Notes under the pieces: model-generated
What the model saw: only the letters and a program-made list of their open reading frames with translations
Database searches by the model: none
Told to the model about the DNA's origin: nothing
Shown here: positions 1 through 9,784 of the stretch, one piece after another
Position numbering within the stretch: position 1 is the stretch's first letter
Layout of the letters: each line of letters starts with the position of its first letter
Origin: Catenaria anguillulae PL171
Lineage: Eukaryota; Blastocladiomycota; Blastocladiomycetes; Blastocladiales; Catenariaceae
DNA length: 64,000 nucleotides
Reading direction: 5' to 3'
Assembly: GCA_002102555.1 (NCBI GenBank)
Contig: MCFL01000058.1
Location: 62,001 to 126,000, forward strand
Position numbers and translations under genes: made by a program

Positions 1-1
1 G

Positions 2-565
2 GCTGATACGCGCGAGCAGTTTTCGCCCGGATTCAAGTTCAATGACTGGGAAATGAAGGGCGTTCCGATTCGCATCGAGGTCGGGCCCAGGGATGTCGCC
101 AATGGCCAGGTGGTTGCAGTGCGGCGGGACATGTTGGGAGTCAAAACACCTGTCCCCGTGAATGGCGAGTTTGCGCGTGCGATTCAGGGCATGATGGATG
201 AGATGCACAAGGACATGTTTGAGCGGGCAAAGCGGGACCGCGACGCACACGTGGCCGTGATTGACGAGTGGGAGAAGGACGGGTTTGTGCAGCTGGTTGG
301 CGAGGAGAGCAAGATGGTGATGGCGCCGTGGTGTGGGTCAGTCGAGTGTGAAGAAAAGATCAAGGAGGCGTCGGCATCGGCATCGGCGGCGTCTGCTGGT
401 GCTGGGGAGGCAGATGAGAGGGCACCCGCAATGGGTGCGAAATCGCTGTGCATTCCATTTGAGCAGCCAAGGGAGGTGGCGAGTGGAACGCGGTGCTTTG
501 CACATGGGGTCAGCGGGTGTGGCAAGGAGGCGGTTGCGTACGGGTTGTTTGGGCGGTCGCATTGA
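2..565 (+). CDS. Prolyl-tRNA synthetase, C-terminal part (5' end outside window)
   Basis: This is the end of a eukaryotic/archaeal-type class II prolyl-tRNA synthetase, which charges tRNA-Pro in the cytosol. The frame is open from base 2, so the gene enters from the left edge. The segment starting NDWEMKGVPIRIEVGPRDV is the signature that closes the catalytic core and opens the anticodon-binding domain. It is followed by the C-terminal zinc-binding domain with APWCGSVECE, a second Cys near CFAHGVSGCG, and the family's typical ending (LFGRSH here, LFGRSY in many relatives). A low-complexity Ala/Ser stretch at about 366-410 sits between the zinc-domain elements. Whether the full protein is free-standing or fused to GluRS cannot be seen. 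No intron is visible in this part. Confidence 0.93.
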   Translation, partial: ADTREQFSPGFKFNDWEMKGVPIRIEVGPRDVANGQVVAVRRDMLGVKTPVPVNGEFARAIQGMMDEMHKDMFERAKRDRDAHVAVIDEWEKDGFVQLVGEESKMVMAPWCGSVECEEKIKEASASASAASAGAGEADERAPAMGAKSLCIPFEQPREVASGTRCFAHGVSGCGKEAVAYGLFGRSH

Positions 566-1475
566 GAACATGGATGATAGGTAGAGGGTTGGGGTGGAGT
601 GACGCGTCTTGCTTTTGCGCTTGAATCGAAAGGCCGTGTGCAGTTGTGTGTGTTTGCGTTGTGTTGTTGTAAACGAAATGGCAACGGCAATTGCTGATAG
701 ACGCTCTGCTTGCACAAGCCAATACTTGCGGCAATTTGACGCTGGCGATCGACTACATGAAGCAATAGCAACTGGAGCCCATACCCGCCCTATTCGATCC
801 CATTGCCCAGCCACTTGCACATCGTCACTTCTGCGCTGAGGCGTGCCACCAGTTGTATGGTTGTGACGACCTCGCTCACTTCCGTTGCCATCCGCACTGC
901 AATCTCAATCTCGCCTGACCCATCCACACTTGCGACCCACCAGCCGGTCTCACATTCAGCCACTCGCAACTCCCCGCCGTGTCTCAATCACTGCCTTGCC
1001 CTGTCGCCAAGCAACGCATCGCATTGCATCCCATCCTAGTTGAGGTGTTGAGGTGGATCCGTCCTAACTCTTCTTAACGTCGTCCGTTGCGTTGCAACCA
1101 AAGCAATCCGACAGCGACTGCGCAGCTGACCGGAAATTGGACCGCTGCTGCATCTCTGATCTTTTTGCGGTGGCCGCGTGCCGTCCTGTTTTGGCAGTAA
1201 GTGGGATCGAACCAGATGTTGGCGACCATCACAAGCAAGTGACGCAGGCAATAATCCAAGACTCTCCAGACGACTTGATACCCTTCCCTTCCGATTCTTT
1301 TCCACACAATCCCGAACACTCCCAATCGCAGCAGCCATGGCTACTCAGTTCCCAACCCCGTCGCCAACACAACCCACCACCAACCCCAACAACACCTGCC
1401 ACGCCCGCGGGCGCATTCCCAGGCACGGGCGGCCCGCTCTCTGCACAGCCGCCCGTCCTTCCGCCCGGATCATTG
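566..1475. other. Intergenic region between ProRS and the kinase gene
   Basis: No supported gene. The stretch 1280-1336 is pyrimidine-rich and leads into an ATG at 1337 in good context (GCAGCCATGG). That ATG may be the true kinase start, but it lies in a different frame from the kinase domain. Confidence 0.5.
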
Positions 1476-4463
1476 ATGCTCAACCGCTGGCGGGTCGTTG
1501 GGAAACTCGGGCAAGGTGCCTTTGGCCAAACGCTCGAGGCAGACGATACCGTGCTCAACAAGCGCGTGGCCATCAAGTTTGAGACGGGGACTGCTGCAAA
1601 GCAAGTACTTAAGCTTGAAATCTCCATCTTGAAGCGGTTACAAGGTATGCTTTCACTGACACTCCGATACTTTTTTTTTTTGGGGGGGGGGGGGATTGTT
1701 GTTGTCCATGCTCACGCTCACACGCCATCAAATGTATGGTCTCAACACAGGGTGTCCGTACTCTGCTCAGTTTTACGCTCAGGCACCATCGAAATCGGCC
1801 ACCCGCCCGCCCCGCAAACCTACATGGTCATGTCACTGCTTGGCACCAACCTTTCGGACTTGCGCAAGCAACAGCCGGGAAACAAGTTTTCAACGTCCAC
1901 AACGGCACTTCTCGGAAAGCAAATGATTGAGGCGCTCAAATGGGTGCACCAGTCGGGCTACTTGCATCGCGACGTCAAGCCGTCCAATTTCGTCATGGGC
2001 CTCGAAAAATATCCCGATGAGCGCGGCGTTCCACGGGCACGGTGCTACATTATTGATTTTGGGCTTAGCCGCAGGTACATGACCCCAGAGGGCAGTGTCA
2101 GGGAGGCGAGGAGCACGGCTGGGTTTCGCGGAACCGCTCGATATGCTTCACGTACGTCTCGTCCTTCCTTTTTTTTTTCATTCGGTTCCTTGTCAACTGA
2201 TACCTATACCTCGCATGGTCTACCACAGTCAATGCGCACGAATCCAAAGAACTGGCCCGCCGCGACGACTTTTGGTCCATCTTCTACCTGCTGACTGAAT
2301 TTCTCGTGGGCCACCTGCCCTGGCGCAAAGAAAAGGACCGCGACGCCGTGTACCGCATCAAGCGCGCGTGCACGTCGCCCGCGCTCGTCGACGGGTTGCC
2401 CGGGGCCATGCTCGAAATGTACTACCACCTCAGGTCACTCGCCTACACGTCGGTGCCCGATTACGCACTCATGCAGCGACTCATGGACGACATGTTTGAC
2501 GAGGCACGTGTGCCGGCGGCCGTTGCATACGATTGGGAGACAAAGGTTGCGGCACCCGCGCCTGTTGCGCATGCGCATCACCAACAAGCCAGGGTCCCCG
2601 TGCATACACCGACCGTGATTTTGAGCGCGCCGCCCAAACCCCCGCCTAAGCCAAAGGTTGCCTCAGGTTCCAGCGGGCCGGGCGTGTTGGCAAATAAGGT
2701 GGCGCCAAATCCCAGGGCTAGGTCGCCGCATCCGATCGCCGATCCGGCATTGAGGGGTCGCGGGCTCCATGGTTTAAGTGACGCATTGATTGAGGACGAG
2801 GATTTGGACGACGAGGACGATGAAGCGGAAGGGGATGCGGCAGATGACGAGCGCGACGAGGACGATGACGTTGGGAATGCAGAGGTGGTTGTTGTGGATG
2901 ATGACGACGACAATGTGCCGCTGGGCAACCGGATTCATGGCCGCCGATCCCCACCGCCCTTGTTGGCGGCAGAGAGGCGGGCCGGTGGTGGCGGGGCGGA
3001 CTCGCCTTCTGTCGACCCACTTGCAGATTACATGGGCAGAATGCGGATCACGAACAACAACAATGGTCACGACAATGGCCTTGCCTCCTCACCCGTTGCG
3101 CGACCGCCAACACCGCCCATTCCATCCGGTCTCGCACATCAAGCTCCAGGGACGCCCGTCCATCAGCAGCAATATGGGTACCGCACCGCAACGCCCGCCA
3201 CAGCCCCGCGCCAATCTGTGGCCACGACCATCGACGGGGGATACCAAAGCCCATACCCACACTCGCAACAACCACAAGTCCCACCATACTTCTCTGCCTC
3301 ATCGCCGTACCAAGCGCCACCCTCGCCATTACACCAACAGCCGCACTCGCCCTATCAGCTGCACCCAAGCCACTATCCTCATCACGCTCACCCACACCCG
3401 ACCCATCCGCCTCACCATCCACCTCCAGGCTCGTCATCGCAAAAAGTCGGCATGCTCCAGCGTATCCAGCGCGGCGTCCGCGGGTTGCAAGAGCGGCTGC
3501 TCAGCAAGTCGCCCAACAAGTCGCATGGTGGCGGGGCGCATCGTTCGTCACCAGCGGCCACGGGACCCGTGGATCCACACGCTTCATACGCGACGCTCCC
3601 ACCACATGCGCCCGGGTCTGGCTTGTCCATTCAGGGTCGCAGTGCGGTCACGGCGCCCAGGGACTTGGAGACGATGCACAAGGCGCATGATAGCAAGTAT
3701 GGGTACTTTGTCGAGTCGGGAACGTGCGGGGGTGGGGTCATGGCGGGCGCCGCGCCGCCAACGTGGGAGACGGCTGCGGATCAGCAACAGTATTGTGGGA
3801 CGGCGCTCAGGACGGCGGGTAATGGGACGTATTCGCCCGGGTTTGGCGGAGTGGGTACGGGCGGAGGCGGCGGTGGGAGTAGTCACAGCAGTGCATCACC
3901 TGGGGTGCAGTATGTTTTCCCATTCTTGCGCGTGATGGTGCATCTTGGAGCGCTGACATGTTGACCTTGTTGCTTGTTCCCTCATACTGCGTGTATCCAG
4001 CACGCCGCCGGCTATTTCGCCGCCCAAGCTCCCCGGATCGCGGTTCCGCAAGTTTCGCCGGCCAGGTCCAGCTTTCCTCGGTGGGGCAAAGGGTCAAAGC
4101 AGCACGCCTGACGGCGCTGGTGGCGTTGCGGCTACTGCTGATTCTGCGGTTGTCTCTGGTGCGGATTCAAATGCGCAGCAACAACATCACCGATCCAAAT
4201 GTATGCTGCCGTTCGAATGGTTCAGTGCGTAAGTACTCTCGAAAAAAACACTGACGCGTCTTTACCCTCGTGCGAAAACAGCTGGCCGTCCGTTCTTTCT
4301 CTCGTCCGAGTTTTGGGACTCGAATCACCACCATCATCCATCCGCAGCATCTTCATCTCCCTCAAAACCCTTAGACAACTCGAGCACACCCCCACATCCA
4401 CACGCTCCACACGCCCCAGAACGCGGATTTACGGCCACGCCCGCTGGCTCTTCGCCAAGTTGA
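1476..4463 (+). CDS. Tau-tubulin-kinase-like (CK1 superfamily) protein kinase with long disordered tail
   Basis: A Ser/Thr kinase of the casein kinase 1 superfamily, closest by motif to TTBK. Visible are the Gly loop GKLGQGAFG, VAIKFE, HRDVKPSNFVMG, DFGLSR, then RGTARYAS and LPWRKEKDRD. KPSNF and the last two blocks are TTBK-like. Exons read as 1476-1644, 1751-2151, 2229-3909, 4001-4224 and 4282-4463. Exon 2 opens with GCPYSAQFY and continues as SGTIEIGHPP only if one base is added near 1777 (TACGCTC to TACGGCTC); a pipeline could instead use an acceptor at 1782. The tail (about 600 residues) is rich in Pro, His, Ser and Asp/Glu runs, with a basic patch (FRKFRRP) near its end. The start is uncertain: 1476 is the only in-frame ATG, whereas 1337 has better context but another frame. 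If the last intron uses GTAAGT at 4229 instead of GTGCGT at 4225, the stop moves to 4504. TTBK2 in animals triggers ciliogenesis; a related role here is inference. Confidence 0.85.
1671..1694. repeat. Adjacent homopolymers T11-G13 inside kinase intron 1
   Basis: Eleven T are followed directly by thirteen G, within the intron 1645-1750. The run is a likely site of sequencing-length error and polymorphism, and it lies about 80 bases before the exon-2 frame break. Confidence 0.9.
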
Positions 4464-5552
4464 CCGAAAATGAAGTGCACTGGCTTAGACCCCTGTTTCC
4501 ATGACTACCCTTCGGTCCATGTGGTTTTTTTTGGCCTCTCTCATGTTATTATTGTTTTTGTTTTCATTCGTCCGACTGAAGATACGTTGTCATGATGTGT
4601 TTTTGTGTTCATACCTTTATTTTCCCCGTTCATTCCCATTCTACCCCCACCTTCAGTTCTCCCTCCTCTACCCGCCCTTTCCTCCTTGTTTTCCCATTTC
4701 GTTTGCCTCCTTGTCCGCCTCTTTCCGCACTCTACCTCTGTTCCCACACCTTTCATGTGTGCGCCTACCTACTCTGCTGCCACTTCTACATGCCCACATG
4801 CGTGCGTGTGTGTTTGTCGTCCGACCCCGGCCGTCTGTTCTTGTTCATTCTGTTCCCTTGGGACAATTCGTGAACTTGGTTCACAGTAATCATCCTTGGT
4901 CAGTCGGCCCTATTGACTCCCCTCGACCGACCTCCTCTTCCATTTGCTTGTGGCCCTGGCGGACCACCCTATCTGTGGTTTCATAACGTGCTCTTGTTTT
5001 CTTTTTCATCTGACTTGGTGATACTCTCTTTGTTTTGACCAAATCCATCCACCGCTTTTTCAGGTTTTCCGTTTTCTTGTGGTGCAAATCTTCCTCCCAT
5101 TCATCTCGCGCGTATACACTTTAACAATACATGAAGGCATTGACACTCACTCAAGAGGTCGGTAGATGCAGGATATCAATGACTGCCAGGCAGAGTTTGT
5201 ATGGTCCGGGTCAACCGAACAACCTGAAGGCCTCACACCAACACTTCAGAAAGCCTGTCATGGAGCATCCGCACGAGCTTGAGTCAAACCACCGCCTTTG
5301 TGAGGTTACAGAGCTTACCATCGAGTTGGCGCACGGTCACGATGAGCAGCTGTGGCAGTGGAATGCCGCCCCGTGTCGCACTGGGCCCAATGGCAATGCC
5401 CTCATTGCAATACTTCATCATGTATGATTCCTCCATACGACCAGTCCATCAGTCAAAGGTGATCATTTGGGAGCTAAGGATCTATTTTTTGCCACCCGCC
5501 GCGAACTTTGACGAGAGTTGGCGAGGCTCACTGCCCAAGTCATCTTACTCAT
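4464..5552. other. Intergenic region, pyrimidine-rich first half
   Basis: No gene supported. Bases 4520-4870 are strongly T/C-rich on the + strand, as in a 3' UTR/termination region of the kinase gene. The second half should hold the promoter of the next gene, but no TATA-like box or other motif stands out. Confidence 0.5.
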
Positions 5553-7307
5553 ATGCATCGATTCAATGCCATGCACACCTTCAAGCTGCTCCGCCCGTCC
5601 TTGCTCTTGACCCTCTGCAACGCCCTCCGGCCTCATCATTCCCGATTGCGCCGCATTCAGACCGTCGCCCGCACCTTGTCCACCACCATGTCGATAACCA
5701 GGACTTCGTACCAGACCCCACCGGTAGCCCTGGCCTCGACGGCTGTCTCGCGCACCATCCACCTCTTTGACTTTGACGACAATGTCTTCCACATGCCTAC
5801 CCGCATCCTGCTCTTTGACAAGCACAAGACACCGTTCCGCGTGACCACGGGCGCCTACGCCGTGCTAAAAACCGCCGACAACCGCGCCATGCGCAACTTG
5901 CAGGACTACCACGTATCGTGGCCAGACTCGCTGCTCGAGTTTGCCGACGCCAACGGCGGGCCGCTGCCCATTTCCGACTCGTTCTATGCTCGCGACATGT
6001 GCGCGGCTCTCGGAATTGCCGGCGGCCCTGCTGCCATCATCAAGGACGGGCCGCAGGCCGTCAGAAACAGGTTAGATCCGAGGTTGTTGGATGTGAATGC
6101 GCCGCATCCGGCAAAGGCGCCGCTGTGGGCCGAATTTGTGCATGCGCTTGCGACCGACCCGGACAATGTGTGGATTATCACGGCGCGGTTGCATCATCCG
6201 GAAACCATTCATGCCGCCCTGACCATGCTTGCGTCACTTGGTTTGTTGCCCGCGGTTCCCAAACCGCAACACATTTGGCCGGTCGCCCACCCTGGATTTC
6301 CCGCCAGGTTCATTGCCGAATTTCCAGAGCATCCGCCGCTTCCTAACTTGCCAGGCGATCCGCCCTTGCACTGGTCGCGGTACAAGGCCGAGCTGCTGTC
6401 GACACTCATGCACCGGTTTGCGCGCGAGACGCCTGCTGGCAACGTCACGCTGTGCAAGTTTTCCGACGACGACCACAAGAATGTCGAGGCCACGCTCAAG
6501 TACCTTCCGCCCGTGATTGCCCAGCTCGAGGGCAAAGTCGCTGTGCAAGTCTACTCCACGGCACATGTACCGCCGCCGTCCATGGCCTACATTGACCCTT
6601 CCGGCACTCGCGATCCGCAAGCCGACCTTGCCCTGGCCGTCCCACAGCCTTGCTCAGCGACCCACCCAAATTGGCACTCTGCGTCGCTCACCATCAACAC
6701 AAGCAACAAGTTCAAAGCGGCCGAGTTCCGGACCTACTTGCTGCCGCACGTGCACGCCCTCGACATGCACGCGCACGACCTACCCGAGCCCGACTCGGAC
6801 CCGCTGACCATCATGCGTTACAAGGCCTCGCACGTTTGCCCCCCGGGCACCATTTGCGACGACACGTCGCTCGAGATTCCCGATGCGCATGCGGACGCTG
6901 CGCACTTGGTCGGGACCAACATCAAATGGGGTGCACATGCCCTCGATGCGTTGGCGGGCAAGCGTGCATTGTTTGTGTGCATGCTGGGCAGGGTACGTGC
7001 AAATGCCGAGTCGGGTAAGGACGAGGTGGCCGTGTATCGCGGCGAAACATGGGGTACCATTTGCTTGGAGGACAAGGACGCACATGCGCGGCTCAGGTGC
7101 GCCCCTGGGTTCTTGCCGTGGTTTGTGCCTGATGACGGCGACAGGCCCGGGTGGTCGCTCGCTCGGTACATTGTTGAGGGCGTGGATTACACCAGGGTGA
7201 ATCCTCGGTGGATTGCCGTCCAGGATTTGTTGGCCGAGCGGGCTTACTTGGTGTGCCCGACTCTGGACAAGTGGCAGGGCAAGTGGCAGAAGGAGGACGA
7301 GAATTAG
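5553..7307 (+). CDS. Two-domain protein: HAD-type phosphatase-like domain fused to a HAM1/ITPase-like domain
   Basis: A single uninterrupted reading frame of 584 residues from ATG 5553. The first ~60 residues are Arg/Leu/Ser-rich with almost no acidic residues (RRIQTVARTLSTT), like a mitochondrial presequence; ATG 5688 could give a cytosolic form. Residues ~70-310 look like a HAD hydrolase: LFDFDDNVF (DxD nucleophile motif, Asp at ~73 and ~75), WIITAR at ~207, and KFSDDDHKN at ~303 as the acidic metal-binding loop. Residues ~378-520 resemble non-canonical purine NTP pyrophosphatases (Ham1/RdgB/ITPA): SLTINTSNKFKAAEF matches the family's N-terminal (T/S)xNxxK motif, CDDTSLEI matches ADDSGLEV, and YRGETWGTI matches the late G-rich motif. 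The pairing suggests nucleotide-pool or nucleic-acid end sanitation. The substrate is unknown and the HAD subfamily is not fixed. Confidence 0.75.
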   Translation: MHRFNAMHTFKLLRPSLLLTLCNALRPHHSRLRRIQTVARTLSTTMSITRTSYQTPPVALASTAVSRTIHLFDFDDNVFHMPTRILLFDKHKTPFRVTTGAYAVLKTADNRAMRNLQDYHVSWPDSLLEFADANGGPLPISDSFYARDMCAALGIAGGPAAIIKDGPQAVRNRLDPRLLDVNAPHPAKAPLWAEFVHALATDPDNVWIITARLHHPETIHAALTMLASLGLLPAVPKPQHIWPVAHPGFPARFIAEFPEHPPLPNLPGDPPLHWSRYKAELLSTLMHRFARETPAGNVTLCKFSDDDHKNVEATLKYLPPVIAQLEGKVAVQVYSTAHVPPPSMAYIDPSGTRDPQADLALAVPQPCSATHPNWHSASLTINTSNKFKAAEFRTYLLPHVHALDMHAHDLPEPDSDPLTIMRYKASHVCPPGTICDDTSLEIPDAHADAAHLVGTNIKWGAHALDALAGKRALFVCMLGRVRANAESGKDEVAVYRGETWGTICLEDKDAHARLRCAPGFLPWFVPDDGDRPGWSLARYIVEGVDYTRVNPRWIAVQDLLAERAYLVCPTLDKWQGKWQKEDEN

Positions 7308-7714
7308 ATTGCATACTCACTTGCCGACACTTTTATCTTCATATTCAACTAGTTGTTAGTTGCCAATTGCGCACATATGTACTGATCCAATTATACATAC
7401 TCTTCATCCTCGTTGCCTTGGGCTAGCCTGTTCGGGGTCGGACCCGCGCCTGTGTGTGGACCGACCTTTTTGTCATTGGACGATGTTTTATACTGCTATA
7501 TAAATATGGTCACGACTTCAAGCGACTGGTTCATCCAACGTTTCCATCCAACAATTCAAGCGGACCCATCATGATGATTCCCTTCATTTCCATTGTATTG
7601 TTTTTTGGACAAAGCATACACAAGAATTACAAACAGCATATGAGACAACGTGACCGGCAACCAAGTCACACCTCAATCATCTGGCAAATCAAGCGCCAGC
7701 AAGCGCACACACGC
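7308..7714. other. Convergent 3' intergenic region
   Basis: Lies between two converging genes and is locally AT-rich (TATATAAATATGG near 7498-7510). It most likely contains both 3' UTRs. No gene seen. Confidence 0.5.
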
Positions 7715-9113
7715 TCAGTACTTGTAGTCGGAAATATACAAGGACTCGGACGCGCCCTTGCCCGCAGCACCTCCAGCATACTTGCCCTGGGACGCCTCCC
7801 AGTTGGCCTTTGCACGGACCATCAAGGCCTCCTGAGCCGCCTTGACATTCTCCTTCTTGCCCGCCCACGTCTTGATGACAGTGGCTTGCAAGGCACGGCC
7901 GTACGAGAAGGTGAGGGCCCAAGGGCGCAAAAGATCCACCTTGTTCATGGCGTTGAGGTGCAATGTGGCCTCTTCCTCGGACTGGCCGCCAGAAAGGAAG
8001 GTGATGCCGGGGACTTCGGCGGGAACGGTGCGGCGAAGGACGGTCGCGGTGGCAAGGCCAATTTGCTCGGGCGTGTACTTGGTCGGGCAATCGACACCGG
8101 GGCAGACCTGATGTGATGATTTGATTTGGTTTGATCGAGAGTGAGGAGGGTGCGTGGCTGCGGATCGGATCAGAGTGCATGAGAATGCGTACCATGTTGG
8201 GCTTGAGAAGAGTACCAGCGAGGAAGACGTGGTGCTGGTTGAGCTTGTAGTACACGGCGGCGAGAACCTTTTCCGTGCAGAACACGGCGCGCTCCAAGTT
8301 GTGGTCGCCGTCCATGAGAATTTCTGGTAACAGAGCAAATCAAATGTCAGCTCGAGATGCGAGCGAAAACAACATTGAAAGCGTCATTTGGAAAGCGTAC
8401 CGGGCTCGACAATGGGGACGAGGCCGTTAGCTTGGCAAATGGAAGCGTAACGGGCAAGCACGTTGGCGTTTTCCTCAATGGCCACAGGCGACGGCTCGTT
8501 GGCGCCAATGCGGAGCACGCAACGCCACTTGGCAAACCGGGCACCGAGCTTGTAGTACTCTGCGCACCGCTCGGCAAGGCCGTCGAGGCCCTGGGTCGTG
8601 GTCTCGTCGTTGGTGCCGTGGATGGGCACGGTGCCCTTGTCCACCTTGATGCCGACGAGAATGCCGCGCTTGCGCAGCACTTCGGCGAGCGGGGTGCCGT
8701 CGGCAGACTTTTGGCGGATGGTTTCGTCAAAGAGGATCACGCCGCCAATGTACTTTTCGAGTTCTGGAGAACAGGAGGAAACACGGTACGTGATGGCAGG
8801 GACGCGGGGCAGGACACGAGGTTAGAAGAGAGATCACAGGATGACGGAAGAGCAGCGAGCACCAGCGCCTCAGCAAGGCATCAGGTGTGCGGGACGCACC
8901 TCCGGGGGCGGTGAAGAGCAAGTCGCGGTAAGCGCGGCGGTTCTCCTCCGTGTTTTCCAGGCTGATGGACTGGAAGCGCTTGGCAATGGTGCCGGTCGAC
9001 TCGTCGGCGGCGAGAATGCCCTTGCCAGCGGCAACAATAGCCTTGGCGTTGTCGGCGAGCTCCTTGCGGCGGGCGGCGTCGGTGACGACGGAGGCGGTGT
9101 AGTTGTTGGTCAT
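7715..9113 (-). CDS. Fructose-bisphosphate aldolase, class I
   Basis: Glycolytic/gluconeogenic aldolase cleaving fructose 1,6-bisphosphate to DHAP and glyceraldehyde 3-phosphate by Schiff-base chemistry. Four exons on the minus strand (9113-8900, 8763-8401, 8323-8193, 8107-7715) give 366 residues, the normal class I length. [12 protein letters not shown] near residue 30 and GTLLKPNM ending at residue 236 are class I signatures; the Lys of LLKPNM (residue 233, Lys229 in muscle enzyme) forms the Schiff base, and an intron directly follows [14 protein letters not shown] is the phosphate-binding segment, and the protein ends in Tyr as many class I aldolases do. All three donors fit the local consensus (GTGCGT, GTACGC, GTACGC). 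A TATA box lies about 130 bases upstream. Most studied fungi use the unrelated zinc-dependent class II enzyme, so this one is notable. Confidence 0.96.
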
Positions 9114-9784
9114 GTTTGCGTTGTGTAAGCTGGGAAAGAGGAGGCTCGAGTAACGACGAGTAGGGTAAGAAATCACAGGCACGGGATCACGCTTGAAACC
9201 GAAAGGAAGGAGAGAGAAGGAGCGAGGCGAGAGCGGGTGGTGGCCTTTATAGGCGCGCGCCCCACTGGCAGCACTGCACAACGCTTGCGCTGGCGGCGGG
9301 TGCAACTTTGTGTGTCTCGCGCTCACTCGCTGACGTCTCTGTTGTGATCGGATTTGCAGTGCGGCAATGGCAATGGTTGTCGAGTGACCGTTGGAGCACG
9401 CGTTTTTGTTGGGCTCCACTAGCGCTAGGCCAACATTAATCCCAACCAAGGCGACGAAACCACGGCCGGAGCTCCAATGGGCAGCGACTTTGTTGAGGGT
9501 ACCCACTCACTCACAGCACTCACGCCCGCCAAGGTGGGAACTTGAAGGATCGGTCCGTACGGACTCCAGGCAGACGACTCCTTGCGACCAACACGGCCAA
9601 CCGCTCCTCGATCAACCAGATCGGTGCATCGGAGAGTTTCGGAAATGCCAACTTGAACCTCGGCGCTCTCTTCTCAAGGCGAGCCTGATGATGAAGCATG
9701 GGAATACACAGTATTATACAAGTAGGTGCATAGTTGCGAAACACACGATAGCCCAGTCACGAAAAAAAAAGAGAAAGAAAAGCC
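9114..9784. other. Aldolase promoter and spacer to DBP9
   Basis: Contains the aldolase TATA box (9244-9251) and a perfect 10-bp palindrome CTAGCGCTAG at 9419-9428. A short A-rich run (9758-9780) lies just downstream of the DBP9 stop. No gene. Confidence 0.5.
9244..9251 (-). promoter_or_regulatory. TATA box of the aldolase gene
   Basis: Reads CCTATAAAGG on the minus strand, 131 bases upstream of the aldolase ATG, in GC-rich surroundings. Position and sequence fit a TATA element of a strongly expressed gene. Confidence 0.6.

Noticed and set aside
184-820. Long minus-strand open frames opposite the prolyl-tRNA synthetase end
   Set aside because: They are shadows of the coding strand with low-complexity translations and no recognisable domain.
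1195-1225. GTGGGATCGAACC, resembling a reversed tRNA T-loop (GGTTCGATCCCAC)
   Set aside because: No pairing acceptor, D or anticodon arms can be drawn around it on either strand.
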